Source of the DNA: an uncultured Prevotellaceae bacterium
GTDB lineage: Bacteria; Bacteroidota; Bacteroidia; Bacteroidales; Muribaculaceae
Direction: 5' to 3'
Length of the DNA stretch: 41,737 nt
Assembly (NCBI GenBank): GCA_900317835.1
Contig: ONIL01000024.1
Location: 1-41,737, forward strand
Part shown: piece after piece, positions 33,144-41,641 of the stretch
Layout of the letters: each line of letters starts with the position of its first letter
How positions within the stretch are numbered: the first letter of the stretch is position 1
Translations under genes and position numbers: made by a program
The notes under the pieces: model-generated
What the model was told of the DNA's origin: nothing
Seen by the model: the letters and a program-made list of their open reading frames with translations, nothing else
Databases searched by the model: none

Positions 33144-33193
33144 GATTGGAGTGCTAAATCAAAAGTAATTTCTTGAGATTTAGCACTCCAATC
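33144..33193 (-). terminator. Perfect 17-base hairpin after the second phosphoesterase gene
   Basis: GATTGGAGTGCTAAATC (33144-33160) and GATTTAGCACTCCAATC (33177-33193) pair completely with a 16-base loop. It begins four bases beyond the minus-strand stop at 33198. Only TTT follows, so it may act as an mRNA-stabilising stem as much as a terminator. Confidence 0.65.
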
Positions 33194-33197
33194 GGGA

Positions 33198-34664
33198 TTA
33201 CAGTTCGAGGGTGACACGCAGGTCATCGGTGTGGGACTCGTCACGTGTGCGGGCCGCGTTATGGTCCTCAAGGATGCTGCGCAACAGCGGCTCGAGTTTG
33301 GGATAAACATCGCCTAAAAAGAATTCCCACAAAGCGTCGGCTTGGTCGGGCGCGACTTCCTCAATCATAGCCCGTATGCCTTGTTTACCCTGGTTGATGA
33401 TGCTTTCAGTGTCTTTCTCCTGCTCATTGCCTTCAACAACGGCCAGCATCGTCCTGGAGAACACCTCGTTCAAGTGGCGCAACACCAGTTGTGATGCCTG
33501 TTGAGAAGTTTCGGGCAGGCTTGTCTTGCCGCCGCCCAGTTCGAGCATCTTTTTGAGTTGGCTCATGTGGCCACCCACTTTGTCCCACACTTTATTGGTG
33601 AGCATGGCTGCTACGCCAGGCGTGGAGTTGATAATGCGTTGACGTCCCAGCTGGCGCAGATCAGGGCAGTTCCGGGTCGCCGTGAGCCAACGGGTGTCGA
33701 TGTCCATTGAGCGGTGTTTGCTGTCGAGCGTCACCACACGCATTGCAAACGGATAGCAGATGGCCGATCCGGTTGAGACCTCGGTAATGCTGCTTGAGTG
33801 TTCCTTATTATACAATGTGCTCGCATCGGTCACATGCAGATGCCCGGTGAAGACGACATGGATGCCTGCTTGCATCAGTTGGCGCGCGATGCTGTCGTGT
33901 TCACTGATGATATAGTTGGCCAGCAAGACGTCCTCCTGGTCGAAATGCGGCACCAGGTGGTGATGCATCATGGCGATGACGCGCTTGCCCTTGCTGCGTG
34001 CTTGGTTGGCCCGCTCGATGACCCATTGCAACGTTTCGGGCTTGATGCGGCCGCCGTTGTAATAGGTATCGGTGCTGTCGCCACGGATGGTGAGCGTGTT
34101 TTTCTCGTCCATGTTGCTGTCGATGCCGATGATGACCACGCCCTTGATGGGTTCGCAGCAGTAACTCAGCGATGCGGGATCACGCTGTGAGCCCTTGCCG
34201 TAACCGTAATTGCTGTATATCTGGGCAAATTCCTCGCGCGTGACTGGAGCCGTCGCTGCGGTCTTGTCCCCGTCGAAGCGTCGGGCTGACGGGTTGTTGC
34301 AGTCATGATTACCCGGAATGACTAGCGGGCGAATGCCGTGCGCTGCCATCCGGTCCAGGTATTGTGCCATGCGCTCATGGCTCATGCGCTCGCCGTTAAA
34401 GGTGAGGTCGCCTGTGAGCAGTACCAGCGATGGCTTGAGGTCGATGATGCTGTCGGTGATGGCACTCATGATGTCATCGCTCATGGCCACCATCTTGGTG
34501 TCGCTGGCATCAATACGGTTAATCGCATTGCCTGGAGTGATCAGTTCGGGGCTCAACAAGTGAGTGTCGCTGATGACGACAATGCGGTCGAGAGTGGATC
34601 TCGATGCGGCTTCTATTGAGAGCAGTGTGGTCAATATCATCAATAATAGGTGTCTCGTTGTCAT
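33198..34664 (-). CDS. Secreted calcineurin-like metallophosphoesterase
   Basis: 488 residues. Signal peptide MTTRHLLLMILTTLLSIEAAS. The phosphoesterase blocks are ISDTHLLSPEL (Asp33, His35), LTGDLTFNGERMSH, VIPGNHDCNNPSARRFDGDK, MMHHHLVPHFDQED and FTGHLHVTDAS. Alignment by eye with the protein encoded at 30063-31475 shows the same order, the same HHH and PHF runs, a VVEGNE/AEGNE segment and a common C-terminus with LLRSILEDHN. They are paralogues; this one is exported, the other is apparently not. It begins 20 bases after aroA ends, implying co-transcription with that unrelated biosynthetic gene. Substrate unknown. Confidence 0.9.
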   Translation of the reverse strand: MTTRHLLLMILTTLLSIEAASRSTLDRIVVISDTHLLSPELITPGNAINRIDASDTKMVAMSDDIMSAITDSIIDLKPSLVLLTGDLTFNGERMSHERMAQYLDRMAAHGIRPLVIPGNHDCNNPSARRFDGDKTAATAPVTREEFAQIYSNYGYGKGSQRDPASLSYCCEPIKGVVIIGIDSNMDEKNTLTIRGDSTDTYYNGGRIKPETLQWVIERANQARSKGKRVIAMMHHHLVPHFDQEDVLLANYIISEHDSIARQLMQAGIHVVFTGHLHVTDASTLYNKEHSSSITEVSTGSAICYPFAMRVVTLDSKHRSMDIDTRWLTATRNCPDLRQLGRQRIINSTPGVAAMLTNKVWDKVGGHMSQLKKMLELGGGKTSLPETSQQASQLVLRHLNEVFSRTMLAVVEGNEQEKDTESIINQGKQGIRAMIEEVAPDQADALWEFFLGDVYPKLEPLLRSILEDHNAARTRDESHTDDLRVTLEL

Positions 34665-34684
34665 TGTTTTGGGGTTTTATGCAT

Positions 34685-35920
34685 TTATTGTGCCAATTTA
34701 TCCACGGTGAAGCCGGCTGACTGTAAATGCCGCCAAAAACCGGGATAAGACTTGGAAACGACCTCGGCATCCTGAATGACCAGTCCAGGGAAGCGCACCG
34801 CTGCCGGAGCAAATGCCATCGCGATGCGGTGATCACCATGGCTGTCGATAACGGGTGTGGTGGTGACGGGGACTTTCTCTCCATACCAGGAGATGGCGTC
34901 GTTGCCCTCTATCTTGAGGACATAGCCCAGTTTCAGCAGTTCTTCACGCAGGGCTTCGATGCGGTCGCTCTCCTTGTGGCGGAGTGTGCGCACACCCGTC
35001 ATGCGGAAGGACCGCTCCAGCAGGCACAGCAGCACAGTCCACGACATGACAAGGTCAGGCGTGGAAGTCATGTCGGTAAAGGCCGAGCAGCAGCATCCGA
35101 TGAAATGGCTGGTGTCAAGCGTGGCGCCCGATGCATCAAATCGAGTACCTATGCCCAATTGCCTGCCCAATTCCATCAGGTGGGCATCTCCCTGGATACT
35201 GTCAGCGGTCAGGCCTTGGAGTGTGAGAGATGATTGGGGCAGCAGGGCCGCGATAGCATACCATGGCGCAGCCGCGCTCCAGTCGCCTTCGACAAGATAG
35301 TCAGTGCCTTGATAGCCGCTTCCGACAATGATGCGGTTGCCGGTGATATCCACATCAGCGCCCATGTCACGCATCACAGCGGCGGTCATGTGGATGTAGG
35401 GTAGGGAAACGATGTCTCCCATGAGACTGATGCTGCCGCCGTCAAGAACGGGCAATATCATCATGACAGCCGAGATAAATTGCGAGCTCACACCGCCAGG
35501 CATAGTGATGTCGCCGCCATGCATGCTCGTTCCCGCGATGCGTAATGGGGGATATCCCTCAGTGCCGGCGTATTCGATGTGTGCGCCCAGCGACCGCAAG
35601 GCATCGACGAGTGGGCCGATGGGCCGGTGGCGCATCCGTTCGTTGCCGTCGAGTGTGACGGTGGTACCCTGGCGGGTGGAGTAATAGGCCGTCAGGAACC
35701 GCATGGCCGTTCCCGCAGCCACCACGTTGATGTTTCCGCCGCCCTCTCGTGCCAGGGCCTCAACCATGGCGGCGCTGTCGTCGCACAAGGCAGGACGCAG
35801 CACCTGCCATTGGTCGCCGCACAAGGCAGCGATGAGCAGTGCGCGGTTGGTGATGCTCTTTGACGTGGGCAGGGCAATCGAGGCACTGGCCCTAGCGGGT
35901 GCGGTGAGTTGCAGGTTCAT
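34685..35920 (-). CDS. aroA: 3-phosphoshikimate 1-carboxyvinyltransferase (EPSP synthase)
   Basis: 411 residues from ATG 35920. A longer in-frame reading would run through the promoter and into comM, so it is rejected. The substrate-binding motif PTSKSITNRALL (Lys21, Ser22, Arg26), AAGTAMRFLTAYY, PGGVSSQFISAVMM, FTDMTSTPDL and KESDRIEALREEL are all present, with SHGDHRIAMAFA near the end. It joins shikimate-3-phosphate with phosphoenolpyruvate in aromatic amino acid synthesis. The promoter TAAATTTG is at 35942-35949. It shares a run with the secreted phosphoesterase gene. Confidence 0.95.
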   Translation of the reverse strand: MNLQLTAPARASASIALPTSKSITNRALLIAALCGDQWQVLRPALCDDSAAMVEALAREGGGNINVVAAGTAMRFLTAYYSTRQGTTVTLDGNERMRHRPIGPLVDALRSLGAHIEYAGTEGYPPLRIAGTSMHGGDITMPGGVSSQFISAVMMILPVLDGGSISLMGDIVSLPYIHMTAAVMRDMGADVDITGNRIIVGSGYQGTDYLVEGDWSAAAPWYAIAALLPQSSLTLQGLTADSIQGDAHLMELGRQLGIGTRFDASGATLDTSHFIGCCCSAFTDMTSTPDLVMSWTVLLCLLERSFRMTGVRTLRHKESDRIEALREELLKLGYVLKIEGNDAISWYGEKVPVTTTPVIDSHGDHRIAMAFAPAAVRFPGLVIQDAEVVSKSYPGFWRHLQSAGFTVDKLAQ

Positions 35921-35941
35921 AGCGAAATCATTTTTCACTCG

Positions 35942-35949
35942 CAAATTTA
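35942..35949 (-). promoter_or_regulatory. -7 box for aroA
   Basis: CAAATTTA on the plus strand reads TAAATTTG on the minus strand, 21 bases before the aroA ATG; it fixes the start at 35920. Confidence 0.55.
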
Positions 35950-36043
35950 TGTAGAAATTCCCATTATAAATGCCAATGAGGGCAAAAATCCCGATAAATT
36001 TCACTTTTTGCGGCCAGGGACTCATCAATCGCGAAAATCTGTG

Positions 36044-36051
36044 TAATTTTG
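36044..36051 (+). promoter_or_regulatory. -7 box for comM
   Basis: TAATTTTG fits TAnnTTTG and lies 35 bases before the comM ATG at 36087. Confidence 0.55.
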
Positions 36052-36086
36052 TAGGCAGTGAAATCAAGTAAATCTGTGATAGAGAC

Positions 36087-37631
36087 ATGTTAACAAGGAC
36101 TATTGGTGCAGCCGTCCAGGGTATCGATGCCATCAAGGTGGAAATCGAGGTGACGGTCGATTGGGGTTCGGGGTTCATGGTTATCGGCTTGCCCGACACG
36201 GCAGTCAAGGAGAGTGCCGAGCGTGTGCGCTGCGCCATGCAGCAGGCGGGCTATCATTTCCCCGGCAAGAGGGTGATGATCAACATGTCGCCAGCTGATA
36301 TCAAGAAGGAAGGCTCGGCCTATGACTTGCCGTTGGCGGTGGGAATCCTCGCCAGTGACGAGGTCATCAATGCCGAGCGCCTTGACCGCTATATGCTGAT
36401 GGGCGAACTGTCGCTCGACGGCAGTCTGCGCCCCATCAAGGGCGCCTTGCCCATGGCCATCCTTGCCCGTCAGTTGAAACTTGACGGCTTCATCCTGCCG
36501 CGTGACAATGCGCTCGAGGCAGCAGTGGTCAACAACCTTGACATTCTGGCTGTCGATAATCTGTCTCAAGTCGTTGATTTCCTGAATGGTGACATCCAGT
36601 TGGAACCCACGGTGGTCGATACCCGTGCCGAGTTTGCCAAGGCGCAGGGCGTCTTCCCGTTCGATTTTGCAGAGGTCAGGGGGCAAGAGAACGTTAAGCG
36701 CGCCTTTGAGGTGGCGTGTGCCGGTGGGCATAACATCCTGCTGGTGGGCAGTCCAGGCTCTGGCAAATCGATGATGGCCAAGCGGTTGCCGTCCATCATG
36801 CCTCCGTTGACCCTGAGTGAGGCGCTCGAGACGACCAAGATTCACAGTGTGGCGGGAAAATTGCCGCGAGGCACGACGCTGATGACGATGCGCCCCTTCC
36901 GCAGTCCGCACCACACGATTTCGCCTGTTGCCCTGGTGGGTGGTGGCAGTTACCCTATGCCTGGGGAAATCTCACTGGCTCACAATGGGTTACTCTTTCT
37001 TGATGAATTTGCAGAATATCCGAAAAGCGTGCTGGAAGTACTCCGTCAGCCGTTGGAAGACAGGATAATAAGTATTAGCAGGGCGAAATATTCGACCGAG
37101 TATCCCGCCTCGTTCATGCTCGTGGCATCGATGAATCCGTGCCCGTGCGGGTACTATGGTCACCCCAAGAAGAAATGCGTCTGCAACGAATATCAGCGCG
37201 CGCATTATATGAGCAAGATTTCGGGCCCGCTGCTCGACCGCATCGACCTGCAGATCGAGGTCCAGCCCGTCGATTTCGACCAGATGTCATCCAAGGCCCC
37301 AGGCGAACCCTCTGCCGCCATCCGCCAGCGCGTCATCGCCGCCAGGATGATCCAGGAACGCCGCTTCAAGGACGAACCTGGCATCTACTGCAACGCCCAG
37401 ATGACCCCGTCCCTGCTGCACAAATACGCCGAGCCCAACGCTGCCGGCCTAGAGAAACTTCGCGATGCCATGGAACGCATGAACATGAGTGCCCGCGCCT
37501 ATGACCGCATCCTCAAAGTCGCCCGCACCATCGCCGACCTCGAAGGCACCGCCGATGTCCTCGACCACCACATCATGGAAGCCATCGCCTACCGCAACCT
37601 CGACCGCCCCACCTACCTCGGCAGTGCATGA
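36087..37631 (+). CDS. comM: ComM/YifB family Mg-chelatase-like AAA+ ATPase
   Basis: 514 residues. The N-terminal ChlI-like domain has VEVTVDWG-like IEVTVDWGSGFMVIGLPDTA, ESAERVRCAM and NMSPADIKKEGSAYDLPLA. The AAA+ core has Walker A GSPGSGKS (about 221-228), FRSPHHTISPVALVGG, Walker B GLLFLDEFAEY and the Cys-rich NPCPCGYYGHPKKKCVC segment. The C-terminal domain ends with MNMSARAYDRILKVARTIADL. ComM acts as a hexameric helicase promoting branch migration in natural transformation and recombination; in Bacteroidales the role is not established. It is divergent from aroA and borders the AT-rich island on its right. Confidence 0.94.
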   Translation: MLTRTIGAAVQGIDAIKVEIEVTVDWGSGFMVIGLPDTAVKESAERVRCAMQQAGYHFPGKRVMINMSPADIKKEGSAYDLPLAVGILASDEVINAERLDRYMLMGELSLDGSLRPIKGALPMAILARQLKLDGFILPRDNALEAAVVNNLDILAVDNLSQVVDFLNGDIQLEPTVVDTRAEFAKAQGVFPFDFAEVRGQENVKRAFEVACAGGHNILLVGSPGSGKSMMAKRLPSIMPPLTLSEALETTKIHSVAGKLPRGTTLMTMRPFRSPHHTISPVALVGGGSYPMPGEISLAHNGLLFLDEFAEYPKSVLEVLRQPLEDRIISISRAKYSTEYPASFMLVASMNPCPCGYYGHPKKKCVCNEYQRAHYMSKISGPLLDRIDLQIEVQPVDFDQMSSKAPGEPSAAIRQRVIAARMIQERRFKDEPGIYCNAQMTPSLLHKYAEPNAAGLEKLRDAMERMNMSARAYDRILKVARTIADLEGTADVLDHHIMEAIAYRNLDRPTYLGSA

Positions 37632-37648
37632 TGATAAAGCAAGGTATT

Positions 37649-37779
37649 CTTGTTAATTTTGGCTTGTTAATTCTATTTTCCTTGTTAATCCAGCACAAGT
37701 GAGAACTCATAGTCCTCCCTTTATTAAAGGGAGGACTTGCTAATTTCACTTGTTTTCCTTGTTAATTTCTCTTGTTAAT
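37649..37779. repeat. Cluster of CTTGTTAAT repeats around a palindrome
   Basis: Five exact copies of CTTGTTAAT at 37649, 37663, 37681, 37758 and 37771, plus a variant CTTGCTAAT at 37736. They run from just after comM into the last codons of the minus-strand AlbA_2 gene. The core TTGTTAAT occurs again at 39444, 39530 and 41354 inside the island. Function unknown. Confidence 0.7.
37711..37737. repeat. 27-base perfect palindrome between comM and the AlbA_2 gene
   Basis: AGTCCTCCCTTTA, a single T, then TAAAGGGAGGACT. It lies between the convergent comM and AlbA_2 genes and could stop transcription from both sides, although no U run follows on either strand. It may instead be a dispersed hairpin repeat. 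Confidence 0.7.
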
Positions 37780-39431
37780 ACCCAACACCCATCTACAAAT
37801 ACAATGGCTCCCTTTTTCTTGATAGAAGATAATAGATTTGTTATCTTGTCAAACTTCTGACGCTTAGAAAGGTTTTCAGGTAGTTTGTTTTCTAATAAAG
37901 TCGTTATCTCTTGACGCGTTGCTTTTCTAAATTTTGTAATGTATTCAATAATGAGTTTTTTGAAATAGTCATCATCAAAGCTTTTATTCTTTATGTAGGA
38001 TGTTTTCAGTCCTACATGCTTTGATTTTTTAACAACAGAAAAAGACAAATATACATTAGGCTTTCTACCTTCAACATACTTTTTCTTTCTTAGATATGCG
38101 AGAGATTCATCAGAAATCTGCTCATGCTTTTGTACTTTATCTAATAGAATGATATCAGCCAAAGATAGATTTGGGTTATTTACCAAAATTTTAGCAAAAT
38201 TTTCATCTAACACTTTGCCTTCAATTTCGCAAACTACAGTCTGTCCACCAAGACTATACTTAGGCATTGGGAAGAAACGTTTCTTTTGTTGCATATAAAG
38301 CTTACGGATTCCACCGCCTTCTGTTTCTACCATTTTCACATTGCGCATTGCTTCTACCAAGAATTTGTTACGATATCTTGATTCAGGAAAGTCATTCTCA
38401 ACCACATATTCTACTGATGGCGGTAGAAATGTTCCATAATTTTTAAAACGCAAACATTCATCCTCATATTCAACAATTTCTATTCTTGCTGACAGGTCAT
38501 AGTCTTGATGAGCAATGGCATTGCATAGTGGCTCTCTAATGGTAAAGACATCATAACGCAGCAAAGTTTCTGGAAACAAATTACCTTCGATTGTGTATGT
38601 GTAAGTAGCATTCTTGATCTTGTTAGCAACTTCATCGACTGCAAGAATCATTGGAATGGAGAAAATGCTGAACTCATCGTTATCATCGGAGCCATGTTTT
38701 TTGCGCATCCATCTGATTTTACATACTGCAGGGGAAAGGAAATGCTCACTCTCTTCCCTGCCCAATAAAATAATAGTGGAATTAGTAATCTGGCCTTTTA
38801 TCGTTAGTCGTGCTTTGTTCAAAAACGTCACATCATCCCATGCTTTGATTTCTGCTTCTCGTTCTGGGTAAAGCTCTGTGTATTTCTCGCGAGCCTTGAC
38901 AATAGCACGCGGTTCGAGGTCATCTATACTAGCGTTGGGGATAATCTGTGCAGACCAATCTAAGACGACGTCATCTTGCTCGTCTAGTATGGCATTCCTG
39001 CGGGAATCTGTCATCTCTATTAACGAATCATCAAAACGTTGCCAAGCCTTATTATGAGCATATACGGGTTGTCTTTTCATGTGACGAGGCACATGAAAAA
39101 CCCACACAGTCTTATTAGTATCTGATGTGATGAATTCTTTTATGAGTAAACCTTCTGAAGGCAGATTGGTGCATTGACTAATCAGTTTGAGACGTGCCGT
39201 CGGAACATCATAGTATGTGTCAGTTCCAACAATCTTCAATGTCTTATCCTCAACACCAATAACTAAATGCCCTCCTTCCATGTTGGCCAATGCAGACACG
39301 TATGAAATGACATCATCTCTTTCATGACCTGAGAAATTGTTCTTTAAATTCTTGAACTCTTTCCATTCGCAGCCCTCATCTTCCTTTGGGTATTGCTCAA
39401 TAAGATACTGTTGTAACTCTTGTTCTGTCAT
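37746..39431 (-). CDS. AlbA_2 (Schlafen-type) DNA-binding protein with HATPase-like domain
   Basis: 561 residues. The N-terminal AlbA_2 domain (about 20-130) has EGCEWKEFKNL, DVISYVSALANMEGGHLVIGVED and VWVFHVPRHMKRQPVYAHN..WQRF. The central part (about 290-390) has REPLCNAIAHQDYDLSARIEI, FKNYGTFLPPSVEYV and ETEGGGIRKLY, as in the HATPase_c_4 proteins often labelled RecG-like or putative transcriptional regulators. The C-terminus is probably a winged helix (KATRQEITTLLENKLPENLS). Such proteins occur in regulatory and phage-defence settings. The gene is AT-rich, unlike comM, and its last codons lie in the CTTGTTAAT repeats. The exact role is unknown. Confidence 0.85.
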   Translation of the reverse strand: MTEQELQQYLIEQYPKEDEGCEWKEFKNLKNNFSGHERDDVISYVSALANMEGGHLVIGVEDKTLKIVGTDTYYDVPTARLKLISQCTNLPSEGLLIKEFITSDTNKTVWVFHVPRHMKRQPVYAHNKAWQRFDDSLIEMTDSRRNAILDEQDDVVLDWSAQIIPNASIDDLEPRAIVKAREKYTELYPEREAEIKAWDDVTFLNKARLTIKGQITNSTIILLGREESEHFLSPAVCKIRWMRKKHGSDDNDEFSIFSIPMILAVDEVANKIKNATYTYTIEGNLFPETLLRYDVFTIREPLCNAIAHQDYDLSARIEIVEYEDECLRFKNYGTFLPPSVEYVVENDFPESRYRNKFLVEAMRNVKMVETEGGGIRKLYMQQKKRFFPMPKYSLGGQTVVCEIEGKVLDENFAKILVNNPNLSLADIILLDKVQKHEQISDESLAYLRKKKYVEGRKPNVYLSFSVVKKSKHVGLKTSYIKNKSFDDDYFKKLIIEYITKFRKATRQEITTLLENKLPENLSKRQKFDKITNLLSSIKKKGAIVFVDGCWVLTREINKENK

Positions 39432-39522
39432 ATCTTGTACGTTTGTTAATCAACTATTACATATTATGCTTTGTGTCAGACAAATAGAAAGCGATGCAAT
39501 GTAAAAGTAACAAAAACATTTG

Positions 39523-40353
39523 TTAATCCTTTATCGTATTGGTTTTATGGATATCACTCTGAGCACCATTACTAATAAGTGGTAAATTGGATAAATACTG
39601 TGCCATTAGATTCTGAGTTTTAATATTTTGATATGCTTCAAAGCTCCACATTAAATATGAATCCCACAATCCTAAATCAATATCTTTTATTAGTGAATCA
39701 ATTTTTTCTTTAATAGGCTGGCCATTTTTATCAAAATACATCTGATCTCTTACCTGATCCCTTAATACCTGAATAGCTTTAAACTCACCAAGACTAAAAA
39801 TAGTGCCTAAGTCAATAGATTCCACCAGTTGATTGGTTACGACATCAACTTTACTTTTTGCTAATACTTCAGCAACATATTTCTTACCTGCATTTCTCAT
39901 TGCAAGTAAAGTAAAGTTTGTTGCAAAATATGTATCTGGATCTATATAAAACAAGTTATCGCAATAACCTTTACTTATTTGAAGAATCATTCCATTAAGA
40001 TCACTTTCGTCAATGGTGGTATCAGTAAAATATATTTTCTTTATACTAAATGTTTCATTTGAAGGAACTCCAAAAGGAATGCCCAATTTATGTAGTGCTA
40101 CAATTATAGTGCGTTTTTCGGCAATAGATAAAGATTTATTAAACTCACCTTCAGCTTCTCGATAAGACTTTTTTGAGTAGGATTTAATTATATTTAAAGC
40201 CTTGATAGCTATACTGCGAATTTTTTCTTTTTCCTCAAGTTCTTCATTCTTTCGATATTTACTACCAAAAAAGGCACCAACCCATCCACCCAACACAGCT
40301 GTTAGGATAGGAACTAAGATGAAAGCACCTATGTTCAATGCAGTTAATTCCAT
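39523..40353 (-). CDS. Hypothetical protein with one N-terminal membrane segment
   Basis: 276 residues. A single hydrophobic helix (LNIGAFILVPILTAVLGGWV, about 6-30) is followed by a basic charged stretch (SKYRKNEELEEKEKIRS) and a soluble, mostly helical remainder with no motif I recognise (KRTIIVALHKLGIPFGVPSN, DPDTYFATNFTLLAMRNAGK). Only two bases separate its start from the stop of the upstream membrane protein gene, so the two are co-transcribed. It is AT-rich like its neighbours. An inner-membrane-anchored protein facing the cytoplasm is likely; function unknown. Confidence 0.75.
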   Translation of the reverse strand: MELTALNIGAFILVPILTAVLGGWVGAFFGSKYRKNEELEEKEKIRSIAIKALNIIKSYSKKSYREAEGEFNKSLSIAEKRTIIVALHKLGIPFGVPSNETFSIKKIYFTDTTIDESDLNGMILQISKGYCDNLFYIDPDTYFATNFTLLAMRNAGKKYVAEVLAKSKVDVVTNQLVESIDLGTIFSLGEFKAIQVLRDQVRDQMYFDKNGQPIKEKIDSLIKDIDLGLWDSYLMWSFEAYQNIKTQNLMAQYLSNLPLISNGAQSDIHKTNTIKD

Positions 40354-40355
40354 AT

Positions 40356-41375
40356 CTAATTATTATGTAATATTACGGTTAATGTTGAAGTAATTTTGTT
40401 TAATGTTTCCTCATCATCTCCTAATTTGACGGTTTCGTTTGGATGGGTGATATTATTGACCGTGATAATCACAGAATAGTCATGATTAACCGAGCTCGAG
40501 CTGCAAGAATTATAGATATCTCTCTTAGCTGTAGCACCACCTATCACGGCTCCAGCACCGCCGAACAAAACACCTCCAACAGCAGCGCGCCCTATCATGC
40601 TTCCGGTATTTGTTTTTGCCGTTGAGGTCGATCCAGTGTGTATTGTTACTGAATTGTCTTGCACTGAGAATTCCAATATGTCATCAAAATTATACTCATT
40701 TGAATTAATAAATATTTTATTTGTTTTATCATTTATGACTACACCATATCCAAGTTCTATAAAGCCTACACCAAATGCTTCTTCTCTTAGCTTTTTCTTT
40801 TGTTCTTTCTCTTGTATTTTAGCTTGTTTCTCTTGTTCTATCGTTTCTCTGAATCGTTGCCATTTCTCTTCTGATACATCTTCTTGGGTCTGTCCTGTGT
40901 TTTTATACAATTGTTGGTTTTCAATAATTTGTGGATTCCTTATTTTGTAAGCACACCACAAGCATAATCCAAATAGTATTAAAGACATGAAGGTGACAAT
41001 TATTCCACCTTCATAATAGCACCTTGGAATTATATGAAATTGGCAAAAGAAAGGAAATAGATTCAATATGCCGACAATGACTGCTATTATTTGCAGTTTT
41101 CGTGTTAATTTTTTCTCTGTTTTCGCATACTCATCTAATTCGTTAATATTAATCGTTTTATAGGTAAAAGACGTATCGTGTAATGTATCATCACCATTGA
41201 ATACCATGATAGCAATAAATTGTATCAATCCAACAATGATTAAACATACTGACATCCACCAGTTATATTTTAAATATAGAAATAAGCCTAAAAAAGGTGC
41301 TAGGAAAAGAGGTATGAGGAACCATAGCCTCTTTCGGTTTATTAATTTGACCGTTGTTAATTTTGGTTCTTCCAT
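40356..41375 (-). CDS. Hypothetical membrane protein with glycine-zipper segment
   Basis: 339 residues from ATG 41375. A longer reading from 41519 is rejected because a -7 box (41403-41410) lies between. Two pairs of membrane helices fall in the first half: LWFLIPLFLAPFLGLFLYLK, WMSVCLIIVGLIQFIAIMVF, LQIIAVIVGILNLFPFF and GGIIVTFMSLILFGLCLWCA. A charged coiled-coil (EQEKQAKIQEKEQKKKLREE) follows. A domain of about 110 residues then has a PH-like strand pattern interrupted by a glycine-zipper (MIGRAAVGGVLFGGAGAVIG). Similar Gly-rich inserts occur in uncharacterised bacterial proteins. It heads a two-gene unit with the 276-residue protein. Function unknown. Confidence 0.75.
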   Translation of the reverse strand: MEEPKLTTVKLINRKRLWFLIPLFLAPFLGLFLYLKYNWWMSVCLIIVGLIQFIAIMVFNGDDTLHDTSFTYKTININELDEYAKTEKKLTRKLQIIAVIVGILNLFPFFCQFHIIPRCYYEGGIIVTFMSLILFGLCLWCAYKIRNPQIIENQQLYKNTGQTQEDVSEEKWQRFRETIEQEKQAKIQEKEQKKKLREEAFGVGFIELGYGVVINDKTNKIFINSNEYNFDDILEFSVQDNSVTIHTGSTSTAKTNTGSMIGRAAVGGVLFGGAGAVIGGATAKRDIYNSCSSSSVNHDYSVIITVNNITHPNETVKLGDDEETLNKITSTLTVILHNN

Positions 41376-41402
41376 AACTTGATGTGTTTTTTTGTTTGAT
41401 GG

Positions 41403-41410
41403 CAAAATTA
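41403..41410 (-). promoter_or_regulatory. -7 box for the membrane protein pair
   Basis: CAAAATTA on the plus strand reads TAATTTTG on the minus strand, 27 bases before ATG 41375. The remaining gap to 41641 shows a return to higher GC after about 41520 and no gene. Confidence 0.5.
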
Positions 41411-41641
41411 CTAAAAATAAATCAAATCTCTTTGTTTTCAATAACAAATGCAATGAAAAAGCTCTTTCTATTATAAGAAATAGTTTATCTTTAGGGTTGT
41501 GAATGGCTTTATGGTCCATATTTTGGTCGTTTTTGGGGTTTTATGGTTGACTATGAGGCTGCTGCAATGGGGCGAGCTGTTCTGGTGAGAGTGAGGGGCA
41601 CTTTGATGTGACCCCGTCGGGGCTAGATTAAAGTTTAAGTT

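Noticed and set aside
35921-36238. N-terminal extension of aroA upstream of 35920
   Set aside because: The extra residues resemble no EPSP synthase, overlap the start of comM, and cross the aroA -7 box at 35942-35949.
37649-37779. CRISPR array from the CTTGTTAAT repeats
   Set aside because: The repeats are only 9 bases, spacing is irregular (about 13 to 77 bases), part of the array is coding, and no cas gene is near.
37650-41366. Terminal direct repeats TTGTTAATTTTGG at 37650 and 41354 as the island's att sites
   Set aside because: The 13-base match is real, but the right copy lies within the coding sequence of the membrane protein and the octamer core recurs several times, so it is not a convincing attachment pair.
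41376-41519. Longer start for the four-helix membrane protein
   Set aside because: A TAATTTTG box at 41403-41410 lies inside this extension, and the extra residues look like translated non-coding AT-rich sequence.
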